A stretch of DNA of 57,287 nt from a virus. Position 1 is the first letter of the stretch. Every line of letters begins with the position of its first letter. The position numbers were made by a program, and so were the translations under genes. Below, piece by piece: positions 15,986-25,560 of this stretch. Location of the stretch: positions 1 through 57,287 of the IMG/VR virus record IMGVR_UViG_3300031707_000020; one strand, given 5' to 3'. Under the pieces are notes generated by a model. It ran no database searches. It was not told where the DNA came from and saw only the letters and a list, made by a program, of their open reading frames with translations.

Positions 15986-16239
15986 TGTGCGAATTGATAT
16001 ATAAATTACAAATGAATATAAAACCAGATGTGTCATTTATTCAGGTTGATTGCCCAGATCGCAAATGTTCTTCGGGACATATTGCAAATGAAATGTTTAG
16101 AAGGGATGGTAAAGATCATCCGGAAGAGCCCACTAGATTTTTCGATGTAGTTGTTAAAAATAAATCTATGGGTACTTTTTGTGAGCCTTGTTTAATAATG
16201 GCAAACTATATTAAACAACAAAGGCTCAAGGGAAAATGA
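15985..16239 (+). CDS. Small Cys-containing hypothetical protein
   Basis: 84 residues (or 75 if the ATG at 16012 is used). Cys occur as CPDRKC (about 23-28) and CEPC (about 66-69), spaced as a treble-clef-like zinc site. It is wedged between two homing nucleases and coupled to both (TAATG upstream, ATGA downstream). It may be the original resident gene of this site. The function is unknown. Confidence 0.55.
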   Translation: MCELIYKLQMNIKPDVSFIQVDCPDRKCSSGHIANEMFRRDGKDHPEEPTRFFDVVVKNKSMGTFCEPCLIMANYIKQQRLKGK

Positions 16240-17567
16240 AAAGGTTCACAATATCAGAAATATTAATTGCATTTAAATTGGCCCATGGTGATTTATATAA
16301 TTACAGTTTATTTGTTAAATATAATGGACATAGAGACATTATCGGAATAATTTGTAAAGATCACGGGAAATTTAATCAGCAAATTTATAATCATATGTCC
16401 GGCAGAGGTTGTCCAAAATGTGGAAAATCACAAAGATTCACTAAAACATATTATATTAATAAAGCAAATATATTTCATAATTATAAATATAACTATTGTT
16501 TAATGGGCGAATACAAAAACATAAAAAGTAAAATAAAAATAATTTGCCCCAATCATGGTTTATTTTTTCAAACTGCCGAATCACATCTTTTAAGAGGGTG
16601 CTCGAAATGCAGAAAGCGAAAAATAAATACGTGCAAACCTAGGCCCATCTTTTCTATGCAATCCATAATTGATAAGTTTATTGCCGTTCATGGAAATATT
16701 TATGATTATAATTTATCTGTTGCAAAATGTATGAAAGATAAAATTATTATTATATGTAAAGATCACGGCCAATTTGTTCAAAGAATCACAAAACATCTAT
16801 GTGGGCAAGGGTGCATGAAATGTGGATTAAAGAAAAGATCAAAATCACGAGCATATACTAAGGAAGAATATTTTAGAAAATCAAATATATTTCATAATTA
16901 TAAGTATGGTTATGAATTAAGCAATTATGTTGGGGTGAGAGGGTATCTAACAATAAGATGCCCAACTCATGGTTATTTTAAACAAAAGGCATCTAAACAT
17001 TTGGTTGGAGGTTGTACTAAATGTGGGCATGAAAAATTATCTAAATTATTCTCAATGACTAGTGTTGATTTTTTTAACAGAATAAAAGAAAAATATGGCG
17101 ATAAATATAATCATAATCAGATAATTTTTAAAACATTAAATGATAAAATAAAGATAATTTGCGATAGACATGGATTATTTATTAAAACAGCGAAAGATTA
17201 TTTAAATGGTGCTGGATGTCAAAAATGTAATCACAGAATATCTAAAAAAGAAACTTTGTGGTTGGATAGTTTAAATGTGCCACAGGAAATTAGAAATATA
17301 AAAATAATTATAAATGGTAGAACTTTTTATCCTGATGCTATAGATATTAAAAATAAAATAGTATATGAATTTTATGGAGATTTTTGGCATGGAAATATTA
17401 ACAGATATAAACCACAGGATTTTAATAAAGTTATCGGAAAAACATTTCAAGAACTATATAATAAAACTCAAAATAAAGAGAATGCGTTTAAATTGGCCGG
17501 ATATTCAATAGTTAAAATATGGGAAAGCGATTTCGATAAACTAAATGCTGAAGCAATGGAAAAATAA
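16236..17567 (+). CDS. Zinc-repeat homing endonuclease, Vsr/EDxHD-like (5 repeats)
   Basis: A 443-residue protein. Five repeats of about 65 residues have the form C-x2-H-G-x-F … H-L … G-C-x-K-C, each a zinc-binding DNA-recognition unit (first at about 39-58, last about 309-329). The C-terminal 110 residues are a Vsr/PD-(D/E)XK-like nuclease: 'W-L-D-S-L-N', 'F-Y-P-D-A-I-D', 'I-V-Y-E-F-Y-G-D-F-W-H-G' and a final 'K-I-W-E'. Homologues with three and four repeats are at 17576 and 37454. Repeat number probably sets recognition-site length. It is intact. A decayed copy of its 3' end lies at 18524-18608. Confidence 0.75.
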   Translation: MKRFTISEILIAFKLAHGDLYNYSLFVKYNGHRDIIGIICKDHGKFNQQIYNHMSGRGCPKCGKSQRFTKTYYINKANIFHNYKYNYCLMGEYKNIKSKIKIICPNHGLFFQTAESHLLRGCSKCRKRKINTCKPRPIFSMQSIIDKFIAVHGNIYDYNLSVAKCMKDKIIIICKDHGQFVQRITKHLCGQGCMKCGLKKRSKSRAYTKEEYFRKSNIFHNYKYGYELSNYVGVRGYLTIRCPTHGYFKQKASKHLVGGCTKCGHEKLSKLFSMTSVDFFNRIKEKYGDKYNHNQIIFKTLNDKIKIICDRHGLFIKTAKDYLNGAGCQKCNHRISKKETLWLDSLNVPQEIRNIKIIINGRTFYPDAIDIKNKIVYEFYGDFWHGNINRYKPQDFNKVIGKTFQELYNKTQNKENAFKLAGYSIVKIWESDFDKLNAEAMEK

Positions 17568-17575
17568 TGGCATAT

Positions 17576-18457
17576 TCAGGCCATCTTGCTCCTCTTTTTA
17601 TCTTCCCATTTAACAATTAACTTATATCCAGCATCTTTTATTATCTTTTCGCGGGCTTTTGTTTTTTTGTATAATTCGCCATAGGTTGTTTTTGTTCTTG
17701 GATTAATATCATTTGGGTTAAAGTGCTTTGGAGAACCGTGCCAAAACTTACCATGGAACTCATAAACTGTATTTGTTTCTGGATTATAAGCGTCTGTTTT
17801 TATTGTTTTACCATTTATTTTAATTTTTACCTGTCGATATTCTTGGGGTATGTTTAAAGAATCAAGCCATGCAGTTTCAGGTTTAGATATAAAATTAGCA
17901 CATTTTTGGCAGCCTCGTCCTTGCAGATGATCATTTGCAATTTGTTTAAAATCTCCATGATAAGGGCAAGTTATTGTTACTTTTGTCCGTGAATTAACAT
18001 AAATTGCTTTTTTATAACCCCATTTATTTCCATGTTTTTTATTGGCTTCCGCTATAAATTGCTCCGTGTCTTTTTTTATGAGACCAGCACATTTTGGACA
18101 GCCATTGCCTCTCAGATGGCTATTTGGAGTTTGTTCAAAATTACCATGATCAGAACATGTTATTTTTACTTTTGTCCAATCATTTATATAAATAACTTTT
18201 GTATAAATCCATTTATCTCTATGTTTTTTAATAGCTTCTGCTATAAACTGCTCTGTATCTTTTTTTACGAGACCTGCACATTTTGGACAGCCTTGCCCTT
18301 GTAGATGATTATCTGGTCTTTGTTCAAAATCTCCATGATCAAGACATGTTATAATTACTTTTGTCCGTGAATTAACATAAATTATTTTTTCATAACTATA
18401 TTTATTTACATGTTTTTCAATTGCTTTTTTTATAAATTGTTCAGTATATTTTTTCAT
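17576..18457 (-). CDS. Zinc-repeat homing endonuclease, Vsr/EDxHD-like (3 repeats)
   Basis: A 293-residue protein with three repeats (ITCLDHGDFEQ, ITCSDHGNFEQ, ITCPYHGDFKQ, each followed by H-L and a C-x-K-C pair) and the same C-terminal nuclease domain: 'ETAWLDSLNIPQ', 'TDAYNPETNTVYEFHGKFWHG', ending 'KLIVKWEDK'. It lies opposite in direction to its neighbours, wedged between the 5-repeat nuclease and the 154-residue gene. Both borders carry ATGGCATATTCAG, the start of the 154-residue gene. The protein repeats are very similar to those at 37454, so the two are recent relatives. Confidence 0.8.
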   Translation of the reverse strand: MKKYTEQFIKKAIEKHVNKYSYEKIIYVNSRTKVIITCLDHGDFEQRPDNHLQGQGCPKCAGLVKKDTEQFIAEAIKKHRDKWIYTKVIYINDWTKVKITCSDHGNFEQTPNSHLRGNGCPKCAGLIKKDTEQFIAEANKKHGNKWGYKKAIYVNSRTKVTITCPYHGDFKQIANDHLQGRGCQKCANFISKPETAWLDSLNIPQEYRQVKIKINGKTIKTDAYNPETNTVYEFHGKFWHGSPKHFNPNDINPRTKTTYGELYKKTKAREKIIKDAGYKLIVKWEDKKRSKMA

Positions 18458-18523
18458 GATCTTTTAGTATATATATCAGGCTTGGCATCGGCACAAGGGT
18501 GTGTTTTTTTGCTAGCATCTTAA

Positions 18524-18608
18524 TAAAAAGAATGCTTTTAAATTGACCGGATATATAATATGAGAAAGTGGTTTCGATAAACTAAATGAAGGTGACAAGA
18601 GGAAAATA
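18524..18608 (+). pseudogene. Remnant of the 3' end of a zinc-repeat nuclease gene
   Basis: This stretch aligns with the last 90 bp of the gene at 16236 (shared blocks GAATGC-TTTAAATTG-CCGGATAT and TTTCGATAAACTAAATG), but with deletions that break the frame. It runs directly into the start of the 154-residue gene. It records an older nuclease copy at the same site. Confidence 0.65.
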
Positions 18609-19073
18609 ATGGCATATTCAGATGACCTAATTAAGTTGCGTAAACGAATGTTAGATGCTTTAAATCTTGGTGTTGTTGATACAAATTCTAAAGATTTGTA
18701 TGAGGCAACCTTGATTCAAATTATTAATGAAACCGAGAGACAGCGCCAAGCCTGTGTTTCTAAGTCTGAGGAATTAAGGCGACAGGCGGCAATATGTGAT
18801 GGGCAGGCCTCGGCATTTACACAGGTAAGCAGTATCGTTTATAGTGTGTTAAATGGGTATATAATGGCAGCTGAGAGGCAACATCGGGAGGAGCTTGAGC
18901 GGGCCCAAGAAATGGCAGAGAAGCAAGCCAGGGTGGATGCGGCTATAAAAGAAGCCCAGGGTAAAGAAAATCAATCTAACGTTGATAATTCTGATGTTGA
19001 GAGTGTTGAACAGGAAATTAGTGAAGATAAGGAGGATGTTGCGCTAATTAGGAAAAAGCGTAAATTAATTTAG
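18609..19073 (+). CDS. Coiled-coil hypothetical protein
   Basis: A 154-residue protein. A helical N-terminal half is followed by a long charged helix (about 95-125, AAERQHREELERAQEMAEKQ) predicted as coiled coil, and an acidic tail ending in a basic KKRKLI. The Shine-Dalgarno AGAGGA is well placed. Its first 13 bp are duplicated at 17568-17580, on the far side of the inserted nuclease gene. No DGY is present. A tail-assembly or structural accessory role is plausible from position. Confidence 0.6.
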   Translation: MAYSDDLIKLRKRMLDALNLGVVDTNSKDLYEATLIQIINETERQRQACVSKSEELRRQAAICDGQASAFTQVSSIVYSVLNGYIMAAERQHREELERAQEMAEKQARVDAAIKEAQGKENQSNVDNSDVESVEQEISEDKEDVALIRKKRKLI

Positions 19074-19144
19074 GTCATTCACTATATATCATTTTTTCTA
19101 TTCTAATTAACTAACATCACAATATATTTTCATATCTATATGAA

Positions 19145-19906
19145 ATGGTCAATGGTATTCGTAAAGAAGATCTGGATGATTTAGATATTGTAGATTCCAT
19201 AGAATTAGCTTCTGACGGATATACAGTCTATTTGACATCTACAATATTTTCTACAATTAATGCTGGCAGTGTAATTACTATTAATTATCCTTCTGATGGA
19301 GAAGGTTTAATTACCGGTAGAGATCATTCGGCACAAACTGGAGATAGGGTAAGATTAACTGGAACTTCCGGTGGGCTGGCTGACGGTTATTATATTGTTA
19401 ATTCTATAATATCTGAAACAAGTTTTTCAGTTAATGAAGTCATAGCGTCTTCCACTGGCGGCACTATATATTTTATGTATTCCGCCGGGGCTAAAAGCGT
19501 AGGTTTTGATCCTTCTGGATTAATTACTATTACGGCTAATAATGTTCAAGATGCAATTAAAGAAATTGCTTTTAATTCTACTGGCATTTCAGAACCAATT
19601 CATAAATCTTTACGTCATTTAATTCATTTTATCGTTGATGGACCCGGCGACGGTTTTCCATCAGGATCTTATCGTGAAACATTGCCAAATGGTAATCCCT
19701 TTCCAACTTCTATTATTTGGTGGGAGTCATCTGCAAAAATTAAAAAAATTCTTGAAAGAACTTTAACATTAAATAATCAAAAAAATGCAACTATGGTTGT
19801 TTGGAAAATGTATGACACTAATGGAACTACTGTGTTAGCTACAGCAACTGATTCAATTACATATTCTGGCATATTTGAAGTTAGTAGGACTAGAACTTTT
19901 AGTTAG
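19145..19906 (+). CDS. Virion structural protein, baseplate/fibre type
   Basis: A 253-residue beta-rich protein. Two DGY motifs occur (about residues 24-26 and 80-82). A central segment 'SGLITITANNVQDAIKEI' is a motif common in phage fibres. The C-terminal 100 residues (HKSLRHLIHFIVDGPG … WWESSAKIKKILERTLTLN) read as a receptor- or carbohydrate-facing beta domain. No ribosome binding site is visible before the ATG. It is followed by a GIY-YIG nuclease. Confidence 0.6.
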   Translation: MVNGIRKEDLDDLDIVDSIELASDGYTVYLTSTIFSTINAGSVITINYPSDGEGLITGRDHSAQTGDRVRLTGTSGGLADGYYIVNSIISETSFSVNEVIASSTGGTIYFMYSAGAKSVGFDPSGLITITANNVQDAIKEIAFNSTGISEPIHKSLRHLIHFIVDGPGDGFPSGSYRETLPNGNPFPTSIIWWESSAKIKKILERTLTLNNQKNATMVVWKMYDTNGTTVLATATDSITYSGIFEVSRTRTFS

Positions 19907-19933
19907 GATCTATGAATATTTTTATATTTATTT

Positions 19934-20692
19934 ATGCGTTATTTATATATGATAACAAATAGAATAAATGGTAAAATATATATTGGACAAACAAATAAAG
20001 AAAAATATCGATGGTCGCAACACAAATATATCGCTAATAATTTAGAAAAATTTATGAAAACATCCCAGTATATACATAAGGCAATGGCTAAATATGGAAC
20101 TACTAATTTTAATTATGAAATTATTGCTCAATCTAAAAGTCAAGAAGATGCAGATTTATCAGAAATTGAATTGATTAAACAATATGATAGTCGAAACCAT
20201 AATAAAGGTTATAATTTTAGAATTGGCGGTTATGTTACAGAAAGATCAGAAGAAACGAGAAAAAAAATCAGTGAATCATTAAAGGGAAAAATTCCGCCAC
20301 ATACAGGTAAAAAACATTCTGAAGAAACTAAAATGAAACTATCTATTTCTGCTAAAATGCGTAAACAAATTCCTCCTAGTCCAAAAGGTAGAAAATTATC
20401 TGAAGAACATAAGAAAAAATTATCTGATATTAAAAAAGGAAAACCGGGTAAAAAAACATCTGAAGAAGCTAAAATTAAAATATCCGAATCTAATAAGGGT
20501 AAAAAGCATTCTAAAGAAACTAAAATTAAAATATCTGAATCTCATAAAGGACTATTAGCGTATAATTATATATCTTGGACTGATGAAGAAAAAATAAATA
20601 TCAAAAATGATACTCGCTCATATGCAAATATAGCTAAAGATTATAATGTAAGCGTAGGAACCATACAAAAAATTAAAAAGGACAATTATTAA
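19934..20692 (+). CDS. GIY-YIG homing endonuclease with NUMOD3 repeats
   Basis: A 252-residue protein. The catalytic domain has Y-L-Y at 3-5 and K-I-Y-I-G at 14-18, with the downstream Arg and Glu. It is followed by at least four NUMOD3 DNA-binding repeats (S-E-E-T-x-x-K-I-S-E-S-x-K-G-K), about residues 105-205, and a C-terminal helix-turn-helix (YANIAKDYNVSVGTIQKI). It fits exactly between two structural genes, 2 bp before the next ATG. It is related to the gene at 25560. Confidence 0.88.
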   Translation: MRYLYMITNRINGKIYIGQTNKEKYRWSQHKYIANNLEKFMKTSQYIHKAMAKYGTTNFNYEIIAQSKSQEDADLSEIELIKQYDSRNHNKGYNFRIGGYVTERSEETRKKISESLKGKIPPHTGKKHSEETKMKLSISAKMRKQIPPSPKGRKLSEEHKKKLSDIKKGKPGKKTSEEAKIKISESNKGKKHSKETKIKISESHKGLLAYNYISWTDEEKINIKNDTRSYANIAKDYNVSVGTIQKIKKDNY

Positions 20693-20694
20693 TA

Positions 20695-23600
20695 ATGTCA
20701 TTTGATTCACCGGCAGCCATATTATTTTCTAGGGACGGTTATGATGTAGCTACCTTAGATGCGTATAATATAATACCACAACAAACTGGTATTATTTCTG
20801 CAGCTCGTGATGGTTCTGTTGCTAGATTTATTACTGCTGACGGATACGGCAATCAAATTGTAGTAGGTTCTGGCACTGCAGGATTTCCTGCTGGTGGAAT
20901 ATTATCTATACAGGGAGTTTCTGGTGGACAGGCAATACCTGTTACAGGAACGTTTAGCAACCCATCGGTATCTCTTATTGGAATAGCTCCGCCAGGCTCT
21001 GCAACTTATTTAGGCGGCTCAGTTACTACATTACCGCCATCATACACTGATGGTTATTTAAATGCGTTATCACTAACTACAACCGGATTATTAAGGGTTG
21101 ATGGATCAAATGTTACACAGCCTGTATCAGGCACTGTTACTGTTGTTCAACCTAATGCAGCAAACTTACATGCATTAGTAGTTGGTGCAGCGCCAGACGG
21201 TTATAATCCTATGGGCAACCCAGTTTTAGTTGCTGGATGGGACGGAACTAATCTTCATACAATTAGAACTGCTACAGACGGTACTGTTAGAATAGACCCA
21301 ACTGGAACTACAACTCAGCCTGTTTCTCAAGTTGGTGCGTGGAATGTTAGTCAAGTTACTTCTCCATGGATAACTATAGATGCAATTGCAGACGGTTATT
21401 TACAAAATATTTTAGCAAATCAAATTAACGGTACGCAACACACTATAGTAGATGGTTATGTTCAGACTAATCCTAATGTAAATGCAACGCAAGTTGGTAC
21501 GTGGACAGTTCAACAAGGCACTCCACCATGGATTACTAAAGATGGTTATGTAACTACTTCGCCACCAACATATATAAACAATACTAATAATTATTTATCG
21601 TTAACAACTACAGGACTGTTACGCGTTGATGGATCCAATGTTACTCAGCCTGTTTCTCAAGTTGGAACATGGACGGTGCAGCAGGGAACGCCGCCTTGGA
21701 CAGTTATTGGAACATCATCTGATAATAGTATAAATGTAACTACAAAACTTTCTGCATTAATAGCTAGATCAAATATAACCGCCCCAACGTGGACTGACGG
21801 TTATCAAGTTCCATTATCAGTTACTACGGACAGTTTACTTCGTATAGATGGAGTATATCCAACAGGAGCAGCTCCTGGCGCTGATGCTACTTTAATTGCC
21901 GGGTCAGTTACCACATCTCTTCCATCTTACACAAATGGGCAAATGAACAATTTGTCTTTAACAACAAATGGATTATTGCGTGTAACTGGTGGTTATGCAG
22001 ATAACACCACTAATACTATAGATAAGCTTCCAGTACTTCCAGCGATAGCAAATACTTCTCCACGATCTTGGACTGATGGCTATAAAGTACCTCTTTCTAC
22101 TTTACTTACCGGAGCATTAAGAACTGATATTACAAGTTGGATGGGTTCAACTGCCCCAACTATTGGTCAAAAAACCGCAGCTAATAGCATACCTGTTATT
22201 ATGGCGAGCGATCAGCTTGTTCAGTTGACAGGAATTATTGATAACAATATTTTTACTGATGGCACTACCAGGGTACAACCTTCTGGTTACATTTTTGATG
22301 AAGTTGCTGGTACCGCCCTTACAGAAGATGACGCTGCTGCCGCTAGAATTGATTCTAAACGCGCACAAATAATAACAATTGAAGATGGCACTACAAGAGG
22401 ATTGCGTAATACAATTAAAGGCGCATCTACTGCCGCTGTCGCTGCCGACCCATCGCTTGTAGTTACTATGAGCCCAAATACTGCGGTTATACCTATAAAT
22501 CAATTTGGTATTATTAGTACTGGAAATTCCACTAATATAAATTTGGCAGCGGGAGCAACGTTTACTGGAACTAGTATTAGTGTTTTAGGATATGAGTTAA
22601 TTCAATTTCATTTTAAATCTGATCGTCCTCATACTATTTTTATTGAACACTCTCAAGATGGAGCTAACTGGGATGTTGTGGATACATTCTATGCTAGAGC
22701 TAATTTTGGTACTAGCCAAAGTATTAAATTAGTAGATGAATTTTTCAGGGCTCGTATTACAAATACTGGTGCCAGCACTTCAACATTTTTACGTTTTGAA
22801 TGTAAATTAATGCCTATTGGGGAACCTACCCCGCGCACACTTACATCTCAAGGTAATTTTAAAGTTGCTTTACAAGACAATGAGCATGAAAAGCAGGCGG
22901 GATTTACTGCATTTGGACTTCTTAAAGTTGCTCAAGAGGGCATGATTGGAAATTTAAGATTTAATTCTACAACTATTAATACACAATGGAATCAAACTAT
23001 TACTGGTATTGGAAACTATACTTTTGGGGCCGGAGATTCCGGTATAACATTAAATACTGGAGCATCTACTAGTAGTAAAATTAGTTTAACTTCTAAACAA
23101 AAATTTTATTATGAATCTGCTCGTAGTAATCAAGTAAAAATGTCTATTATTTTGGGAGACTCTGGTGTCGCTAATAATATTAGAGAGTGGGGATTATCAG
23201 ATGGATATAATGGAGTTTTCTTACGATTAAGCGGAACTACTCTTAGTATTGTTTTACTTAATAATGGTGTAGAAACAGTTGCCCCTACAACTTCTTGGGA
23301 TAGACCAGTAACAATTGATGGCTATGGTCATCTTTGGTATATTCAATTCCAATGGTTGGGCGTTGGTAATTTTTATATTTATTATGATGAAGAGTTGGTT
23401 CATACAATTCGTTATGTAGGAACCTCAACTAATTTATCTATGGGTACGCCAGATTTACCGGTATATTTTAAAAACGAAAATACTTCTAATACATCTAATG
23501 TTTTTATGAGAATGGGGTGTGTAGGAGTAATAGCCGAAGGTGCAAATATTATATCTGGCATTGCTGATGACGGTAGTATTCAAGAAGTTAGAGTGGATTC

Positions 23601-24363
23601 TAATGGTAATTTGCAAGTAGTTACAGCTACTGTTTCTGCCACAACATTTATAGGTCTTATTACTGGATTTTTGACTCTTGGAGGCGGCACTTCAAACACT
23701 TTAAATCCTGTTAGAGCAACTACATATAATGAGCAATCGACTAGCGCCGGACGATCTATTTCTTCTGCTAACGTTAATGATACAAGTGCAGGCACTGGCG
23801 CTCAACAAGTAACTATTATATATTACAAAAGTGATGGTTATGGACCATTTACTGAAGTAGTTACTATGAATGGAACATCTGCCGTTAATACTACAAATAC
23901 TGACATATGTTTTATTGAAAAAATGTTTGTATCTAGAACTGGTTCTGGAGGATTTAATGCTGGCGTTATTACTTTGTTTGTTGGAACTGCCGGCGGTGGT
24001 GGAACTTTAGGAACAATGGGAGTTGGAAATTTAGTCGCTGCAACAGGAGATAATACTACATTATGGGCGCATCATTATGTTCCTCCAGGAAAAACTGCAT
24101 CATTAGCTACAGTTATTCTTAGTAATTTCGGAGGAACCGGATCTGGTATTACTACTATGATTTTGAAAGCTAAAAAAATTGGTGTAACCGGTGCAGCTGA
24201 TGTATTAATTAGTGATCTTATTGCTGTGCCAACTGGTAATGCATTAGTTAGACAATTAGGCATTCCAATTAGAGTTGTGGGACCAGCAAGGGTTTTGGGA
24301 TATACAATTCCAGCATCTAACAATACTAGTAGCGAATTATCATTTGATTTCTCGGAGATATAA
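20695..24363 (+). CDS. Large tail-fibre-like virion protein with 12 DGY motifs
   Basis: A 1222-residue protein. Residues 100-480 are repeats of 'LSLTTTGLLRVDGSNVTQPVS' type units split by 'GTWTVQQGTPPW', a phage fibre repeat family. Residues about 610-1000 include two beta-sandwich-like domains (FHFKSDRPHTIFIEHSQDGANW; then WYIQFQWLGVGNFYIYYDEE), the latter also present in the protein at 27165. DGY occurs twelve times, the highest count in the window, e.g. SWTDGYKVPLS. A fibre, appendage or baseplate-wedge role is likely. No enzymatic motif is seen. Confidence 0.7.
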   Translation: MSFDSPAAILFSRDGYDVATLDAYNIIPQQTGIISAARDGSVARFITADGYGNQIVVGSGTAGFPAGGILSIQGVSGGQAIPVTGTFSNPSVSLIGIAPPGSATYLGGSVTTLPPSYTDGYLNALSLTTTGLLRVDGSNVTQPVSGTVTVVQPNAANLHALVVGAAPDGYNPMGNPVLVAGWDGTNLHTIRTATDGTVRIDPTGTTTQPVSQVGAWNVSQVTSPWITIDAIADGYLQNILANQINGTQHTIVDGYVQTNPNVNATQVGTWTVQQGTPPWITKDGYVTTSPPTYINNTNNYLSLTTTGLLRVDGSNVTQPVSQVGTWTVQQGTPPWTVIGTSSDNSINVTTKLSALIARSNITAPTWTDGYQVPLSVTTDSLLRIDGVYPTGAAPGADATLIAGSVTTSLPSYTNGQMNNLSLTTNGLLRVTGGYADNTTNTIDKLPVLPAIANTSPRSWTDGYKVPLSTLLTGALRTDITSWMGSTAPTIGQKTAANSIPVIMASDQLVQLTGIIDNNIFTDGTTRVQPSGYIFDEVAGTALTEDDAAAARIDSKRAQIITIEDGTTRGLRNTIKGASTAAVAADPSLVVTMSPNTAVIPINQFGIISTGNSTNINLAAGATFTGTSISVLGYELIQFHFKSDRPHTIFIEHSQDGANWDVVDTFYARANFGTSQSIKLVDEFFRARITNTGASTSTFLRFECKLMPIGEPTPRTLTSQGNFKVALQDNEHEKQAGFTAFGLLKVAQEGMIGNLRFNSTTINTQWNQTITGIGNYTFGAGDSGITLNTGASTSSKISLTSKQKFYYESARSNQVKMSIILGDSGVANNIREWGLSDGYNGVFLRLSGTTLSIVLLNNGVETVAPTTSWDRPVTIDGYGHLWYIQFQWLGVGNFYIYYDEELVHTIRYVGTSTNLSMGTPDLPVYFKNENTSNTSNVFMRMGCVGVIAEGANIISGIADDGSIQEVRVDSNGNLQVVTATVSATTFIGLITGFLTLGGGTSNTLNPVRATTYNEQSTSAGRSISSANVNDTSAGTGAQQVTIIYYKSDGYGPFTEVVTMNGTSAVNTTNTDICFIEKMFVSRTGSGGFNAGVITLFVGTAGGGGTLGTMGVGNLVAATGDNTTLWAHHYVPPGKTASLATVILSNFGGTGSGITTMILKAKKIGVTGAADVLISDLIAVPTGNALVRQLGIPIRVVGPARVLGYTIPASNNTSSELSFDFSEI

Positions 24364-24366
24364 AGT

Positions 24367-25560
24367 ATGCCAATTACATTTAGCAATTCACAAACTGTAT
24401 TATCAGATAATTGGACATATTTTAAATCTATACTGTCTGTCAAAACTATGTTAGTTCAATATCTTGATGATGGCATTACTTATTCTATTTTTGCCTTTGA
24501 TGGATCGTTAGTTTATTCTTGTTCAATTTGGAAAGGTGATGTGCCCTATGGCGTCTCATTAACTTATAGTCAAGAACAAAATGATATAGATAAAGCAGAC
24601 TTTGAAACTAATTATAAAACAAAAGCTAATGCTTCATTAAATCCCATTAATGCAAATGGCATTTCTTTATCAACTATAGAGCCAAGAGTTGGTTCAGAAG
24701 TTATTTATGCTACTCATAATTTTTGCGATCGAACAACTTGGTTTGGAGATAGCGCAAGAGTTAATGGTGAAGTTTTAACAGATTCTGGCGACGGTTATGT
24801 TTTTAATAGTTCACACATTAATTGGATTGATATGCGAACTGGTAGAGTATTAGATGACGATGGGTTAGTAGAAGAACAACAATTATTAAATCCAAGCGAT
24901 CCTCATGGTTATCAAGTTATTGTTAGTGTAGATGGTTATCTAAAATCTCCTCATGAAATTTTTGAAACTGCTGGTGGCGATTATGAAATCTTTTATGACG
25001 ATGGTTACGTAAAATTTGCCGAATCTCAGGCTGGCAAAACTGTAACAGCATCATATTCATATGAGAATGGAAGTACATTTTATACAAAACCGCTTCCGGG
25101 TAAGACGTTAAAAATAGAGGCGGCTGAAGCAGACTTTTCAGATGATATTGGACAAACAGATACTATTGAATATTCTGTGTGGGGCTTGGTGGATGTTTTT
25201 GCTCCACAATATTTAGATACCAATGGTGGTCCATATCCTTCAGGAACTAAAATTCTATTAAAACAAGGATATTATAAGCGCTATACTCAAATTCTTCGTG
25301 AGGCAATTGGAGCCTTTCCATCTTTACAAGGTAATGGGGTTTTAGATGAACACAAAGGTTTATCTATAAAAGAGTTTAGAAGACGGTCTCGTGGCGGATT
25401 ACATACCATGCAATCTATTCCATTTAGATATGCTACAGTTAGAGATTTATTTTCAGACTATGGAATGGAATTAAGAGTGAAATTATTACACGATAGAGTA
25501 TTTTATGGGGAGATTTCTACTATAACATTTTATTGTACTTCAGTAAATAAAGGATCATAA
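24367..25560 (+). CDS. Virion structural protein
   Basis: A 397-residue protein starting 3 bp after the large fibre gene, with GGAG upstream. It has three DGY motifs (GDGYVF, VDGYLK, DDGYVK). The central part reads 'HEIFETAGGDYEIFYDDG' followed by a strand-rich region and a C-terminal 'FRYATVRDLFSDYGMELRVKLLHDR'. It has beta-structured, capsid-decoration or baseplate-like character. It is followed by a GIY-YIG gene overlapping its stop by one base (TAATG). Confidence 0.6.
   Translation: MPITFSNSQTVLSDNWTYFKSILSVKTMLVQYLDDGITYSIFAFDGSLVYSCSIWKGDVPYGVSLTYSQEQNDIDKADFETNYKTKANASLNPINANGISLSTIEPRVGSEVIYATHNFCDRTTWFGDSARVNGEVLTDSGDGYVFNSSHINWIDMRTGRVLDDDGLVEEQQLLNPSDPHGYQVIVSVDGYLKSPHEIFETAGGDYEIFYDDGYVKFAESQAGKTVTASYSYENGSTFYTKPLPGKTLKIEAAEADFSDDIGQTDTIEYSVWGLVDVFAPQYLDTNGGPYPSGTKILLKQGYYKRYTQILREAIGAFPSLQGNGVLDEHKGLSIKEFRRRSRGGLHTMQSIPFRYATVRDLFSDYGMELRVKLLHDRVFYGEISTITFYCTSVNKGS

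Noticed and set aside
22147-22503. Leftward ORF of 118 codons inside the 1222-residue fibre gene
   Set aside because: Cys/Arg/Asn-rich antisense reading of a Thr/Ala-rich gene; no start signal and no motif.
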